A stretch of DNA of 64,000 bases from Panonychus citri (lineage: Eukaryota; Arthropoda; Arachnida; Trombidiformes; Tetranychidae), in assembly GCF_014898815.1 (NCBI RefSeq), contig NW_026515482.1:3100001-3164000 (forward strand). The letters run 5' to 3'. The notes under the pieces were generated by a model. That model searched no databases and had not been told where the DNA came from. It saw nothing but the letters and a program-made list of their open reading frames with translations. Positions 1 through 12,678 of the stretch are shown here, piece by piece. A program made the translations under genes and the position numbers. Within the stretch, counting starts at the first letter, position 1, and each line of letters opens with the position of its first letter.

Positions 1-73
1 AGATTCAATAGGAGCAATTGCTTATCTTTTTTGCACTCAATTTCCACACCAAAAAACGCAGCGAAGGGCAGAT

Positions 74-119
<46 letters not shown>

Positions 120-3100
120 TCTCTTTTCACTTTCATTATCACTATGATTTAGCTCAATTCTTAGGTAAATATTAATAGGATAATACAACTTGTTCACATA
201 GCAAAATTACCAGGAAATAAATCTCTTGTTTATTAATCTTCAATTTTGATTATCTAAATCGTCCCAATTCATTGATAAATGATTAGAAATTTGATAAAGA
301 GAACAAGAAAAAAAAATCTCTATTTAAATTGTTGCAACTTTTCAAGTTTATTTGAATATTGTCGCTTCAACATTAATTTGGTTCCTGAATGAGCATTTAC
401 CATAGAGCTTATGGTAAATGTATTAATAATAACAATGTGAACAACAACAAAAAAACAATGTAACCTTTGTTTTTGCCATTTCACATCAACAAATAAAGTT
501 AATACGAAGGTTAAAACATCTATGATAATATTACTTGAAATTGAATATTTTACATGGTAAAACATATTCAATTCCAAGGGTAACATGTAACTTTCCCTTT
601 CCATGGTAATAATCATGATAATAAATGATATTAGATTCAAGAGATTGTGAAATTTTCTTGGTTGGGTTGTTCTGCTTTTTTTCAATTCTCTTTGAGTCTA
701 TGGTAATTTCTTATATTTGCTGTTCCAATGCTTAATTTTTACCTTTTTTTACATAGACACTTGAAAGAAATAAACAGTTAACACCATTGTTGATACTTAA
801 ACATGATGACAAGTTAAAGTACATCATCATCACCGGAAATTCCTGTGAGATTAAGTTCAGAACTTTTTATTCCTCTTCTTTGTGTCTTCCGCTTTCGCCC
901 TCGATATTTTCATTAGCCTAATGATAAACAAAATGCTGTGTAAATTTCACCATGATTTCAATGGTGATAATCATCATGATCATGAGTAATTAATTAATAG
1001 AGGAAAAACTTATCATTTTTTCATCTCGTTGTTGAAACAAACAATTAAACTTAATCATATTATCAATCAGATGATGTAGATATTATTATTATTAAGACAA
1101 CATAATGATGATCAAGATGATACATCATCTAATTAGAGTTGAGAAAAAAATTAAGGTTACACAACAATTAACTAGCTAATTAAGTTAATCATTTGATTAG
1201 TTTTAATTTAGATGAAAAAAAGACAACAATGTTTCTTGTTAATTGTAGTTAGTCAATTGGGAGACACTTAATTGTCAAATGTTGTGGTTGACAATTAAAA
1301 CTTTCGTTGTTTTCACAATAAGTTTACAACCGTTTACTCAGTTGATTGTGATTAAATATTGATTATTGTAATTAACGTTTTTTTCATCAGCAAATTTAGT
1401 TGATTGATTGAGTTAATCAATGAAAACTTTTTCTTCTTCTTCTCTTCTATTCAACAATTTAATCGCAATTTAACTCGCTGCTACTATTGGATTTTTTTTC
1501 TGTTCATCTTTATCATGATCTCAATCATGTTACCAGAATAATAGACTGATTAGATTGCTAATTCTGATATTGATTGGAAATAAGCTGAATGGAAGCTAAA
1601 TAGATAAATTGAATTTTGATTGTGAACAATATGATTATTGATGTAACAATGATGATGATGATGATGAAATGATGGATCAACTATTGAAGATGAAGGTAAA
1701 TTGAATGTATATCATGATGATTAAAGGTAAATTGTTGACATAAGATTTTTACCTTAACTTTGATGAGGAAACTATTTTATATGTTTCTCTTATTTTATCC
1801 TCATCATCATTGTACCTTAAACATTGATTGATTTTACTTGATGATGATAATACATGTTCAAGAAAGTGTGTGTTTGTGTATAAAGATGATGATGATGATG
1901 AAAAAAAATCATCCTATGGTTGAATAGTTTGATGATTGAATGAATCAATGAGATGAGAATTAATTTGCATGCTGATCAAAACTAAATTATTCTGATAAAT
2001 CAAACACATAGATCCCACTTGTATCTATGATAAACTGAGATTCAGTTACCCTGAAATCGTATGCATTTACTGTTGGAAAATTTCATTCTCTTTCATCATC
2101 ATCATTATCATCACATTTATCATCATATATACACTAAACTAACCTTATCGTTTACATCACAATCTCAAAGTAAATAGTAAACATCAACAGAGATCCAAAG
2201 ACTAAATCGTTTACAATATCAAACTAAATTAAACCAGAGAAACTGAATCGAAATCAACTCATCCCTTAAGGTTATCATCATGATAATCATCTTTCTTCCT
2301 CTTCCTCTTCCTGTTTTTTTTTCTCTCTCTCTCTCTCTCGGTCTTCTATTTATGTTTCTTCCTCATTCGTTTACATCTAAATTTACACTGATATGTAAAA
2401 ATCATCATGCTAATGGTTGATGACTTTTCGTCTCAATCCTTTTCACACAGAAATCATCATTCACCATTTAAACCATCTTCATCCTCATTATCTTCAATGA
2501 ATGTTGATCTAATTAGAAAATGGTGAAAGCAAATACACTGTGAACTCAATTATCAAGTTCATTATCATGATGAATTCCTGCAGATTGATCAACAATCTCA
2601 ACTGAGAAAGTAAAGTGAGAGAGAGAGAAATAAAGAAAAACAGTAAACATTGATGAAGTAGAAGAAGATGAGAAAAAAACGTTTAATTCAATTGCTTTTA
2701 GGGAGATAAATTGATTATCTTTTTGAAAATAGAACAACAATTTAATTGATTTCTCGGAATTATCTTTATTTTCATCTTTATCTTCACGTCTATTTGTTTA
2801 CATATATCTAACTTTTTTCTTCTTCTTCTTCCTATTTCCAATTCTAAATAATAAAATCATTATAATACATGGAAACCTGATCTCATCAAGATGATTATGT
2901 AAACATTTATGATGAAAAATGATTTCAAACAATCAATGAATATCCACCGTGAGTTGAATGTCTTGAGGTGGTAAAGGTGGTGATGGTGGGAGAGGGAAAA
3001 TCATATGAAATAAGTTACATAGAGATAAATAAGTTCACCTTAAGTTATCAAAAGAATTGATATCCATTGGTAATATTATAATATGTTGACTCAAGAGAAG

Positions 3101-3651
3101 AAGAAGAGAAAAATTCAATTCTTATCATGTATTGATCATCATCATCATGTTTACCATGCATTCAGTGGGAGTTTTCAACTTATATTGAATGAAAAGATTT
3201 GTTATCTTTTACTGATGGTCAACAATGTAATACAATTGATAAAATCAACTGACCAGATCTTTGTATATATACAACACATTATGATAAGTAAATCTTTACA
3301 ATAATAGTTATGTAATAATAACAATAATCAACGTTAAAGTTGACATACAGTTTGATAAAACTCTAATCACAATTACCAATTGTTATATATTGATTGTTGT
3401 TCATATATAATCAAGTTAATTGTTTATCCTTAAACTTGTAATCAAGAAGCAACAATAATATGATATGTAAGATATAAACAACTAATCATGCTGACTTAAT
3501 CAATGAAATTAATGAAAACGTGATCAATTAACATGAGAAACAGTTGATAGTAATATTAATATTGATAATAAGGAAATGAATCAATAAATTGTTTCATTCA
3601 GATTTATAATGAGAAATCAGATTAACTATGAGATTATATTGAATCGATAGC
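1..3651. other. Gene-free AT-rich DNA
   Basis: I see no supportable gene here. The open frames present are short, of low complexity (Phe/Ile/Asn/Lys or His rich) and lack recognisable domains. The stretch holds (CT)n and (GAT)n simple repeats and many short ATGATGAT/ATCATCAT clusters. Confidence 0.6.
79..116. repeat. (CT)19 microsatellite
   Basis: Uninterrupted CT dinucleotide run. Similar CT/GA tracts recur through the window and seem to be a general property of this genome. Confidence 0.95.
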
Positions 3652-3653
3652 TA

Positions 3654-4366
3654 TTAGGGCAGTCAAAAAGTCCGTGTAAAAAATATGACCTGATTGACCG
3701 AAAATCTTTATTTTAGGGATAATCACCCTTCAGGTCAATACAGTTTTGCCATCGAGCGGGCAAGGCTTGAAGGCCACTTCGGTACCAGAAAGCGGGCTTT
3801 GAATTAAAGTACCTTTCTACTGCCTCTATGGTAGCGTTTCGAGGGAGTGGGGAACCCGACGCGCGGTCAATTTTCGGAGACCAAGTTCTTTGTGTATGAT
3901 ATCCATCATGGTACCCTTGGATACATTAAATGTGACAGCAAGATTCTCCGCGGTGACCTTTGGGTCAGCATCAATGATTGGCCTGACACGTGACGCAATA
4001 CCGGAATGGTCCACTTCCATAGGTCTCCCTGAACGCGGCTCATCAAAAATATTATCACGGCCATGTTTGAATTCTTTTACATATTTTCGGATAAACGATT
4101 CACTGACCTTATCAGATCCGTAAAGGATTGAAATTCGGCCTTAACGGCGACGAATGATAGGCCTTTTTTCACGAGAAACTTTAGCACAGCACGATATTCA
4201 ACGAACTCCATGATGATAAATACAGAATATCTAAAAAACTAACTAGGCCAGAACAAAGAAATTTTCGGTATGAGGCCTTGCCTATGGTCGCTACAATTAT
4301 TTACTAGCGTGACCTTTTGGCCTAAAACGGAACCTTGTTTTTACACGGACTTTTTGACTGCCCTAA
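3654..4366 (-). mobile_element. Mariner-type DNA transposon, internally deleted
   Basis: A 713-bp element bounded by perfect 29-bp terminal inverted repeats (3654-3682 and 4338-4366, beginning TTAGGGCAGTCAAAAAG). A TA dinucleotide lies on each side (3652-3653 and 4367-4368), the target duplication expected of Tc1/mariner elements. It is more GC-rich than its surroundings. Inside lies a minus-strand transposase relic that keeps the N-terminal helix-turn-helix part and the extreme C-terminus but has lost the catalytic core. The intact ends suggest a recent insertion mobilised in trans by a full-length relative. Confidence 0.93.
3713..4211 (-). pseudogene. Mariner transposase relic
   Basis: Starts at an ATG at 4211 (MEFVEYRAVLKF...), typical of mariner N-termini. 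One frame change occurs after about 30 residues. The relic then continues through an 'FDEPRSGRP' linker and a second helix-turn-helix ('LAVTFNVSKGTMMDIIHKEL', followed by LGLRKL and RVPH). After RVPHSL the sequence jumps, in another frame, to a typical mariner C-terminus (AVERYFNSKP..., ending ALPARWQNCIDLKGDYP). The roughly 200 residues in between, which carry the DDD/DDE metal-binding triad, are gone, so no active enzyme can be made. Confidence 0.88.
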
Positions 4367-4368
4367 TA

Positions 4369-7300
4369 CTTGGATTATCAAGAACAGTTCAAAGTAATAA
4401 TGATTTTAATGTAATACAATCAACATTAGAGATAACCAAAGCTAATTGGAAAGATTAACAATTGAAACTTAATCTTTCAATATTATCATGAAATTTGAAT
4501 ATTAATTAAGGTTCACCATGAATTTTATTGACCTTAACTCCCACGAAGAGTGGACATTATATTAGTTTTGTAAATATATAAATTATCATTTATGATTATT
4601 ACTGATAGATTATCATTATAATAACATTGTATCAGTAATTTATTTAATCAGGATGAATGAATGACATTGAATATTAATATATTATCACTTGAATTCAGGA
4701 ATATAAATATTACTAATATTTTATCATTAATTTTCATTTATATATTATTACCATGATATTATTAATCTGATATTTATTATCTCATGTATATGAATATCAA
4801 CTTTATCCTCCTTCTCATTTTTAATCTTCTCAGTGTTTCCCATCACTAGTTAGTTAATCAAATTGTTCAACCATAGAGATGATGTTTTCTGTCAGTAAAA
4901 ATTTTTTCAAGTTCTGGTCAGTTACTTGATTATCCTCTTTGGCTTTTATCAACTATTGAAACTATGATTAAATTAATATCATCAAACTTATTCTGTTCTA
5001 ATGAAAGATGAATCAAAAAACTTGACAACTTGGTGGGTTTGTCATGAAACTTTTATCATTATTTGAATTTCATCATCTTGGAACCAGTGATCGTCATCGG
5101 AGTTTCATGTGGGAGGTGGTGAAGTACAGTTATCTGTTTGTGAACTTTAATCAGGTTGTATGATTTTATAATTGTCAGGAGCATTAATTTAATGAAGTTG
5201 TATTAATTTTCAATCAATTTTTCGTTTCTACAAAATCTTCCCGTCACCAGAAACGTTACTCTGTGGGTCCTTGACGTGGTTAGCGAGAAGCTGCTGAGTC
5301 AATTGAAGTTCTCAATTTACTCCATCATTAACTTTCAACGCAGGCCTTTGGTTGGCTTTCTTGATATTCTTATTAGATAAATAAAAATTTCTTTCAAAGC
5401 TGCCGCAGAAATATGTGCAAAAAGTTCTGAAACCATCAATTCATATCGAGAAACACCTAACTACTTTGAAACTGTTCGTAAATTTACGAGCATTATCAAT
5501 CTGAAAATGAAGCTCAAGATCCATGCAATGGTCATGAAAAATCAGCGTAATTGATTCAGTATAATTTGTAACTCTGAACTCCCAATCCACAGGTAAGTAT
5601 GGGATTGGATTGTATGTCTCATTTATGTTATTGATAAACTGGAAAATTCATTTTACACATCATTTTTTATTAGATTACCAATAAATACTTTTTATACAGT
5701 ATTCAAATATCCACTGAAAAAAATCACCAAAAAATCACCAAAAATTCATTGAAGTTTTGGTCCAGAAAATCTTTTTCATAACTATTAACATTATCACCAT
5801 GACCATCGAGTTGACCTCTTGTAAGGTCCAGTCTAAGTTGTATTTTTTAATATTCTTTTGTGGTCAAGCTGTAAAAACAACAGTAACCGCAAGTAATAAA
5901 GGTGGTGAGAAAGGCAGGATTAGGAAAGAAAAGTTCTGTTTGTATATTTGTGATTGTTCAGTGACTGAATAAAATGAGTCTCATGTGTTTTCCCCTGTAT
6001 ACACAATCATATACACCAAATATATCTGTATGATATTTTATAATTCAATTCAGGTTCATTGTTGAAATTTTTCAGGGGATGAAGATGAAACTGGTAACCA
6101 GGAAGGTGAGAAGCATAAATTAACAGTATGGATGTACAAATGATTGGATAATGTTTTAAGGTTAAAGGTTAAGCTGAATGTTATTCTCTTGGTGTATTTG
6201 ATATCCTTTTTATTATCATTTGAATTCTGAACTGAGCTTACAATATCATCTCATGTCACCATCAATTCAAATGCAAAGTTTGAAAAGTTTACTATGTTTA
6301 CAGAATTGAAACATTTTTTTCCCACTTTCAACAATTGACACTAATTAAAAACAATTAGCATGATAACAATGAGATAAATACTGTGAGGAAATTGTTAATT
6401 CTGTTGATGATTCTGGAAATTGAAATTCTGATGAACCTGGAAAATGTTTTTTCACAACATTGTCTTGTCAACAAAATGTAATATTTTTGTTTCATGGTGA
6501 TAAAGATAATGATAATGGTTAGATATTGGTTGATTTTGACAATTCAATGATTTGCTTTGGGTGTTAAATTGGTTTAAATAATCAGTTAATCCAATCATCA
6601 TCATCATTATCAGCCCTACCATGATGATCAAGATGCTGAATCAACATTTATCTCTTGGTACTATTACTTAAGCTCATTTTCATTGTTGAATTTGTTGACT
6701 TTTTGTTTTCAAACCAACAACTTTGATCCATTTATTTTTGTCATTCCACTTATCAGTTCATGATGATTCTGGTGAAAACATTCAAACATTCAAAAGCTTA
6801 TGAGATGAGTTTTTTTTGGCTATTTTGCTTTTTTCATCCTCAATCTTTATCCTATTTATTTTAGTCTTTTATATATTATATTGATAAGATGATATTGTTT
6901 CCCCATCTCTCTCCATTTAATTTCATCGGAACTGAATCAAGTTCAATTAACAATGGAAAAGTAAAACATGAAACTTTTTGCAAAGCTCAGCATCAACTTT
7001 GTAGACCATGTATACTGATTTTATTTCAAGAATTTCATGTCAACAGCAATCAACTCAATCTAAATGATTAGCGATCAAACAAAAATAGACAACAATTCAA
7101 AGTCAGAATTGTATTATATGTGAACCACTAAGTTATTAGTTTCAAACTCCAGAATCTTAATAATATCATTTACATTATCATTTGTAAATCCACTAATTGA
7201 TAGGATAATATTTTCAGCTTTTGAGACATGATCCATTAATCCATGATTAGATAATCAAACAGTTATTACAAGAACAATTTAAAAATTGTGATTACCAATT

Positions 7301-9231
7301 GATGATGATAATGATGATGATGATGATGAAATAAAATGTTGATCAATTAATCAAAGGAAAGATTAAACTTGTCTTGATAATTATATTAAATGGCAAAGAT
7401 TTATTTTGACAGTTTGATAAAAGGTAAATTATTTTAAGGCCTTTGAGATTAACCCAATCGGGATGATGAAACTGTCAACATGATTATCAACCTCATCAGA
7501 TTAAATCGTTAATCTGAAACCAGGAAAAAGTAACATAGTTTTACAAAAGATAAATGTTATTTGGTTCAACAGTTTATTTAACTTATGGTTCAATTGTTAT
7601 CATCATCGTTGGTTGATTTACCTTGATTAACCTTCATGATTGTCTATGAAATTTAAGTAAACGTGGTGATTGTGATGATTGTGATATAAACTTTCATGGA
7701 GGATTGAATTGTGAGTATTTTCATGATGATCATCATCATCTTCATCATTACCATCAGAACTTTGATCATCTTGTGAAATTGAGTTACACCAAATTGATCA
7801 CAATTGGAAATTTGAGAATCAGATGAATAGGATTGAGTTTTTGTTTTCGAGAGTAAAAAAAAACAGTTACAATTAACAACAATTGGACTTAATTGTATCA
7901 CTTAATTATCTTTAAAATATTGTTAAAATACATTTACTAATGATGAATATTGTTCTTGATTGATCAATTTCAATTTGTTATCATTAACTAGAGATTACAA
8001 TCATTAGTGTATCCATAGGTAATAATAACAATGAGAAACAAATGATTCATCATCATGATGCTCAGCAAGAGATAAATTATCATCTAATGAACAGTATGAT
8101 AATAAGTAATGATTTATAATGATTAGTTTAATGATGGAAAATGATAATGATAATAATAATTTTCATTCTCATAAGATGAGGTGAAGAAAAAAGATTGACC
8201 AGAATTTTTCATTTCATCATTATCATGTTCATGGTTTGTTCCAGATGATGATGGAAATTTAATAGTTATCATGTAATTCTTGGTGTTCAGAGGTTTTTCT
8301 TGAGGGTGGGTTGGGGGTAAGGTGGTGGTGGATTTCTTAATGTTTTACTTTTCAATGAGTATAAAAAAAAAGTTCTGAAAGTTTTTCAGGGTAATCGATA
8401 AAATGGATTTTCTTTTCTTTCTCCTTGTATTCTAATCATTTAGTTCATTGATATTACAGGGTGGAAGTGGGGAGGTGGGGAAGAAAACATTACATTTACA
8501 TGAGGAGTGGGAAAAAAATTTTCCACTGCCAATAAAGTTATTACATGAATCTGATACTCGTGGTGAATGAATTTAAACTCACCATTTAGTATTAGTTAAC
8601 TGAATTGTTGATTGTGTCTCACTTGATTGGTATTGGAACTTGTTAAATAAATTGTTGGACTTTGTGTTTGTAAAGTTTAGCAATTTAGATAATTGTTTGT
8701 ATCTTAAACTTTGATATTTAAGTGACATGATTTGATTGATTAGCTGAATGATTTATCAATGCAATTTAAGTTAATCTATTGTCATGATTAAATTCACAAT
8801 TAACACGCAGTTGATTTAACTTTTTTTTTCTTGTAAATGTAAATTAAACTTACAATGAATATAATGTATTGAAGGTTTGATATTCAATTAATCAGTCAAA
8901 CAGAATAATGTTTAACAATTAACTTGATCATCACCATGTTTATATCAGTGTTTGTTGTTGTGTTCTTTTTTTTCTAAGATCACAATTAACATAATTTACC
9001 TTGATTTTCAATTGTCAATTTGATTGAAAAACTTTTCTCTCATTGTTAAGAAACAATCAACTGAAAGCTAATCCATCAGCTTGTTTCTCTGTGGATGACA
9101 ACAATTAATAGATTGGATCACTTTGATTAATGAACAATTAACTAGTACAATCATTAGTTAGACATTGATTTCTCTTGATTTACTCTTAATTGTAGGTAAT
9201 ATTTATCATAATTAGAACTTTTTTCTCTTAC
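4369..9231. other. Gene-free stretch downstream of the His-rich exon
   Basis: No convincing exon was found on either strand. Because the His-rich exon at 9232-9670 ends in a splice donor pointing this way, part of this stretch is probably its intron; its next exon may be too short to recognise or may lie outside the window. Long runs of TGATGATG-type sequence are frequent. Confidence 0.5.
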
Positions 9232-9670
9232 CTTTAGGGATTCGTCTATGTCTATGGTATCTTTGTCTATGAGTAGGAGAAAAGTTTCCTTGTTTATGTT
9301 TATGTTTTTTCACTGTTCTCATTGAATAACCATTGTAATTATCCGCATTTAAATTGGTCAATTTATGTGTAACTTGACCAGTGGTCAAGTTTTCGTTGTA
9401 ATTAATATTTGTAAAATGATTTGGTGACACTGAAAATGATGAACTTTGGTAAACTTGTAATTCACTTAAACTATTGTTTTCATATTGATTATCCTCATCA
9501 ATTGGATATGATTTATCAAACTTAATCAGTTGATTCCATTGGTGCACATTATTATTATGATGGACATTATCATGGTGATGATGATGATGATGATGATGAT
9601 GGGAGGTAGCAATTACCTGATTATCGCATAAATTGTGTAACATTAAACACAAATAGATTGATGTTAACAT
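9232..9670 (-). CDS. Secreted His-rich basic protein, 5' coding exon (partial)
   Basis: I do not recognise this protein. The exon encodes 146 residues from an ATG at 9670. It opens with a hydrophobic, signal-peptide-like segment (residues 1-22, MLTSIYLCLMLHNLCDNQ...), followed by a run of ten histidines encoded by a GAT/ATC-type microsatellite. An Asn/Ser-rich stretch with potential N-glycosylation sites comes next. The last 40 residues are very basic (KKHKHKQ..., RQRYHRHRRIPKG). The end matches a consensus splice donor (CCTAAAG|GTAAGAG), so the coding region should continue at lower coordinates; reading through adds only KRKKF and a stop. Signal peptide plus basic stretch is compatible with a processed, secreted factor. 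That is inference, and no family match is claimed. Confidence 0.5.
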
Positions 9671-10376
9671 TGTGATTATCCTAATTGTGGGGAAGTTTTT
9701 TTTTTCCTGATTTCTTTTCGTGAGAAATTTTTGTAATATCGGTGATGATAAGGAAGATACACAGAAGAAGGAGAAAAAAACTCACTCACTAAACATAAAT
9801 ACGAAAGGTGTATGAATGAGATGACGATGATGATGTTGGCGTGAGAAGATGATAAAGATGAGAAGAGAGTAAGAATTCACTAGGATAATGCTGAGAATGT
9901 GCGAGCAGAAAAAAATCGAACAATAATTCTTGGATTCTCATTCACATCTTTTTTTCCGTAGGAGTTTTTACTCCCAGAAAATGAGAACTTATCATTTCCC
10001 ACCGGTGGAATAATCAATTCCATCTAGTGGATGGTAATCGAAATTCAATTTCAATGTTATATCAGAACTTTTCCAACAAAATTCGAACACGAGAGTTTAC
10101 TATTTTTCGATATTCGATATAAAATCATGTTCTACCTCTTGGAATTCTTATAGGATCAAAAGTTGCGAATTTAATGAAAAGTAAAATATTTTTTGGAACT
10201 TTATTCAATTGCTTTGGAATTTTATTTTGATTTTTATCTAAAGGAAAATGTGAAAAAATTTGGAATTTAAAATTTCTGTTGAATTTTTTACACAGGAACT
10301 TATGAGTATCGTTAATGCTGACAGAAATTGACTTTTCTGTGACATTTACGTGCAAATGGTTAATTACAATGTTTCT

Positions 10377-12678
10377 TTAAATTTTCACTAATTTACAAAG
10401 TGGTTTCTTCATGATTGTCGAGTATAAAGGTTCATATGAGGCTCCATTTCCCGTCATCTTAACCATTGTCATCATGGTCTCAGGTGGATGATCTTTGATA
10501 GAATCGTGAAGTTTCAAAGTCATACAATTGTTGATATTGCTCATTGATTGATCTAAACAATGGCTTCCGTTTGAATTTGTAGTATCGGTCAAGGGTAAGG
10601 TTGTTGATGGTGATAAGTTTACATTAGATGAGTTTGAACATTCATTGTGCTCTTGGTGGTGTTTAGGTTGATCTTTGTTTTGTCCGTTTTCACTATTCAA
10701 ATTCAAATTGTCCCTCATGTTTGTCCAAATTTTACTTTTAGTGGCAAAATAAAATAATAAAACAATTAACCAGATAACCGATGCCCAAGCTGCATAGTAA
10801 ATTAATTGCGATAACAAGGTTGATTCGTAGCCATTGTGAGTTCGATTAGTAATTATTTTCGGCAATTGATTGGACTTTTTGTAAACATTTACGACACCAG
10901 ATTTGGAAGATCGAGATAAATTACTTGATAATAGGAAATCAGTTGAAGACCATGAGGAAGATGTTGAAGATGAGGTTGGTGAGAAAATGTATTCAACTTT
11001 AGTTATACCCAATTTATTACGAACAGAAATTTGTATTTTATCAATTGATGAGCCAATGGAATTATCAATGGGAATCAATCCTTTCAATTTAATATCATTG
11101 GGAATAGTTAACTCATTCCAACGAGAAATTAGTCCGGAAGTAATTTGATAACGAATTGAAAACTCTTCGATTGGACAACCAGATGATCTCCATGCTTCAA
11201 GTGAGATATAAATTGTTGATGATGAATTTTGATAAATTGCTTCAGTATAATCGGGAGTAATTGGTAAAGAGCCATTTGTTTTAGCATAGATTATATCACT
11301 TGGTGGACTTAATCCCATTGAATTGTAGGCGACAAGGTAAAAATTGTACATGGTACCACAATCTAATCCTTGGAATGTATAAAAAGTTTGATGACCAATT
11401 AACGTGATCTGAGACCATTTATCTGAATCAATTGAACCATATCTGTCAGGATTAATTGAAGAGTGGATGATGATGATGATGATGATGATGAGCTTGTCCT
11501 ATGGTAAATATGATAACCCTGGATAGGATGGGAATCATCAATTATCTGAGTCCAGGTAATATGAATTGAGGTTGATGAGATGTAAACAATTGATGGATTA
11601 GGAGTGGACGGTAGATCAATACCAAAAGTGGTTACATGTTTCTCGGTTGATGCCGGCGATGACCCTTTACTATTAAAGGAGTGAACAATTATTGTATATT
11701 TGGTTAATTGTCTAAGATTATCTAGAATAATTGAAAGACGTTGAGAAAAGGAGGAAAGTTGAGTTGACGATTTTTGCCATTTAATGTTGGACACGTTGTT
11801 CCGGTCATCATTTTCATCTTTATTCACCTCATCGTGAGATACATTAAACGTGTGATAGGTGAAGGTATTGGTCACTTCATTGGCTTCTCTTATTCCAATG
11901 TGATAACCTTGAATTTGACCATTGTGACCTTTAATTTCTGGTCGATCCCAAGTTATCCGAATGGAAGATGAAGATAGTGGAATAAGTGAAAGATTTATGG
12001 GTGGAGTTGAAGGTTGTTCCTCTTCCGTTGTTACCAAAATAGGTAAGGAACTGTTACCACGTCCTAAGGCGTTTTCAGCCATCACAATTAGTGAATATCG
12101 TTGACCAGGACGAAGTCCAGTTACTTTGGCTACCATGGAATCGCCCATCACAATCATAACTTTAGTTCGATCAGTTAAAGTTAATTCTGGTAATATTGAT
12201 GATGGTGAATGTTCAATATACTGGACAAGATGATTTGTTATCGGTGAATGTCCATCAAATTCAGTTTTCCATGAGATTGAAACCCATCGGGAAGATAATT
12301 CTTCTAAAATTAAATCAATTGGTTGTCCTGGAGGTTCTTGTATTGTCAATTGAATAATTAACTCATCGGTTCCAAATGAATTTGATGATCGACACATAAA
12401 AATCCCATTATCAGTCCTTTTCGCTGAACTAATGATTAACTCGGAACGAACAAGATTCGGTAAATGCTCCTCGAAAAGTTGATAATGCGAAAAACCCTTT
12501 AATCCATAAGAATGATGCTGATGATTTAATGTTCCAATATAATTCCAACCAATTGTTTGATCATCTTTAAACCATTGGATATCTAGAGGGTCATCACCAT
12601 GGGCGATACAGTTTAAGGTTGTATTATCATCCAACTTTGAATAATTGTGAAATTTGTGATGAATGAAATGAGCTTTAA
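10377..12678 (-). CDS. Dscam: Dscam-like exon 11: Ig9, FN3-1, -2, -5, -6, membrane helix, tail
   Basis: A large terminal exon. Ig9 carries a His-containing insert, followed by FN3-1 ('EPPGQPIDLILEELSSRWV'), FN3-2 ('GQIQGYHIGIREAN'), an FN5-type domain and an FN6-type domain. The membrane segment is 'AAWASVIWLIVLLFYFA' (about 10741-10805), followed by a Ser/Asn-rich tail ending PLCKLVKI. FN3-2 runs straight into FN5 inside this exon. The exon is 2,302 nt long, which with its entry phase is not a whole number of codons. The upstream frame stops at 11399 and the downstream frame takes over at the TCA repeat near 11466-11492. Confidence 0.88.

Noticed and set aside
320..685. 121-aa minus-strand ORF with hydrophobic stretches
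   Set aside because: Composition follows the AT-rich background; no domain, splice context or promoter seen.
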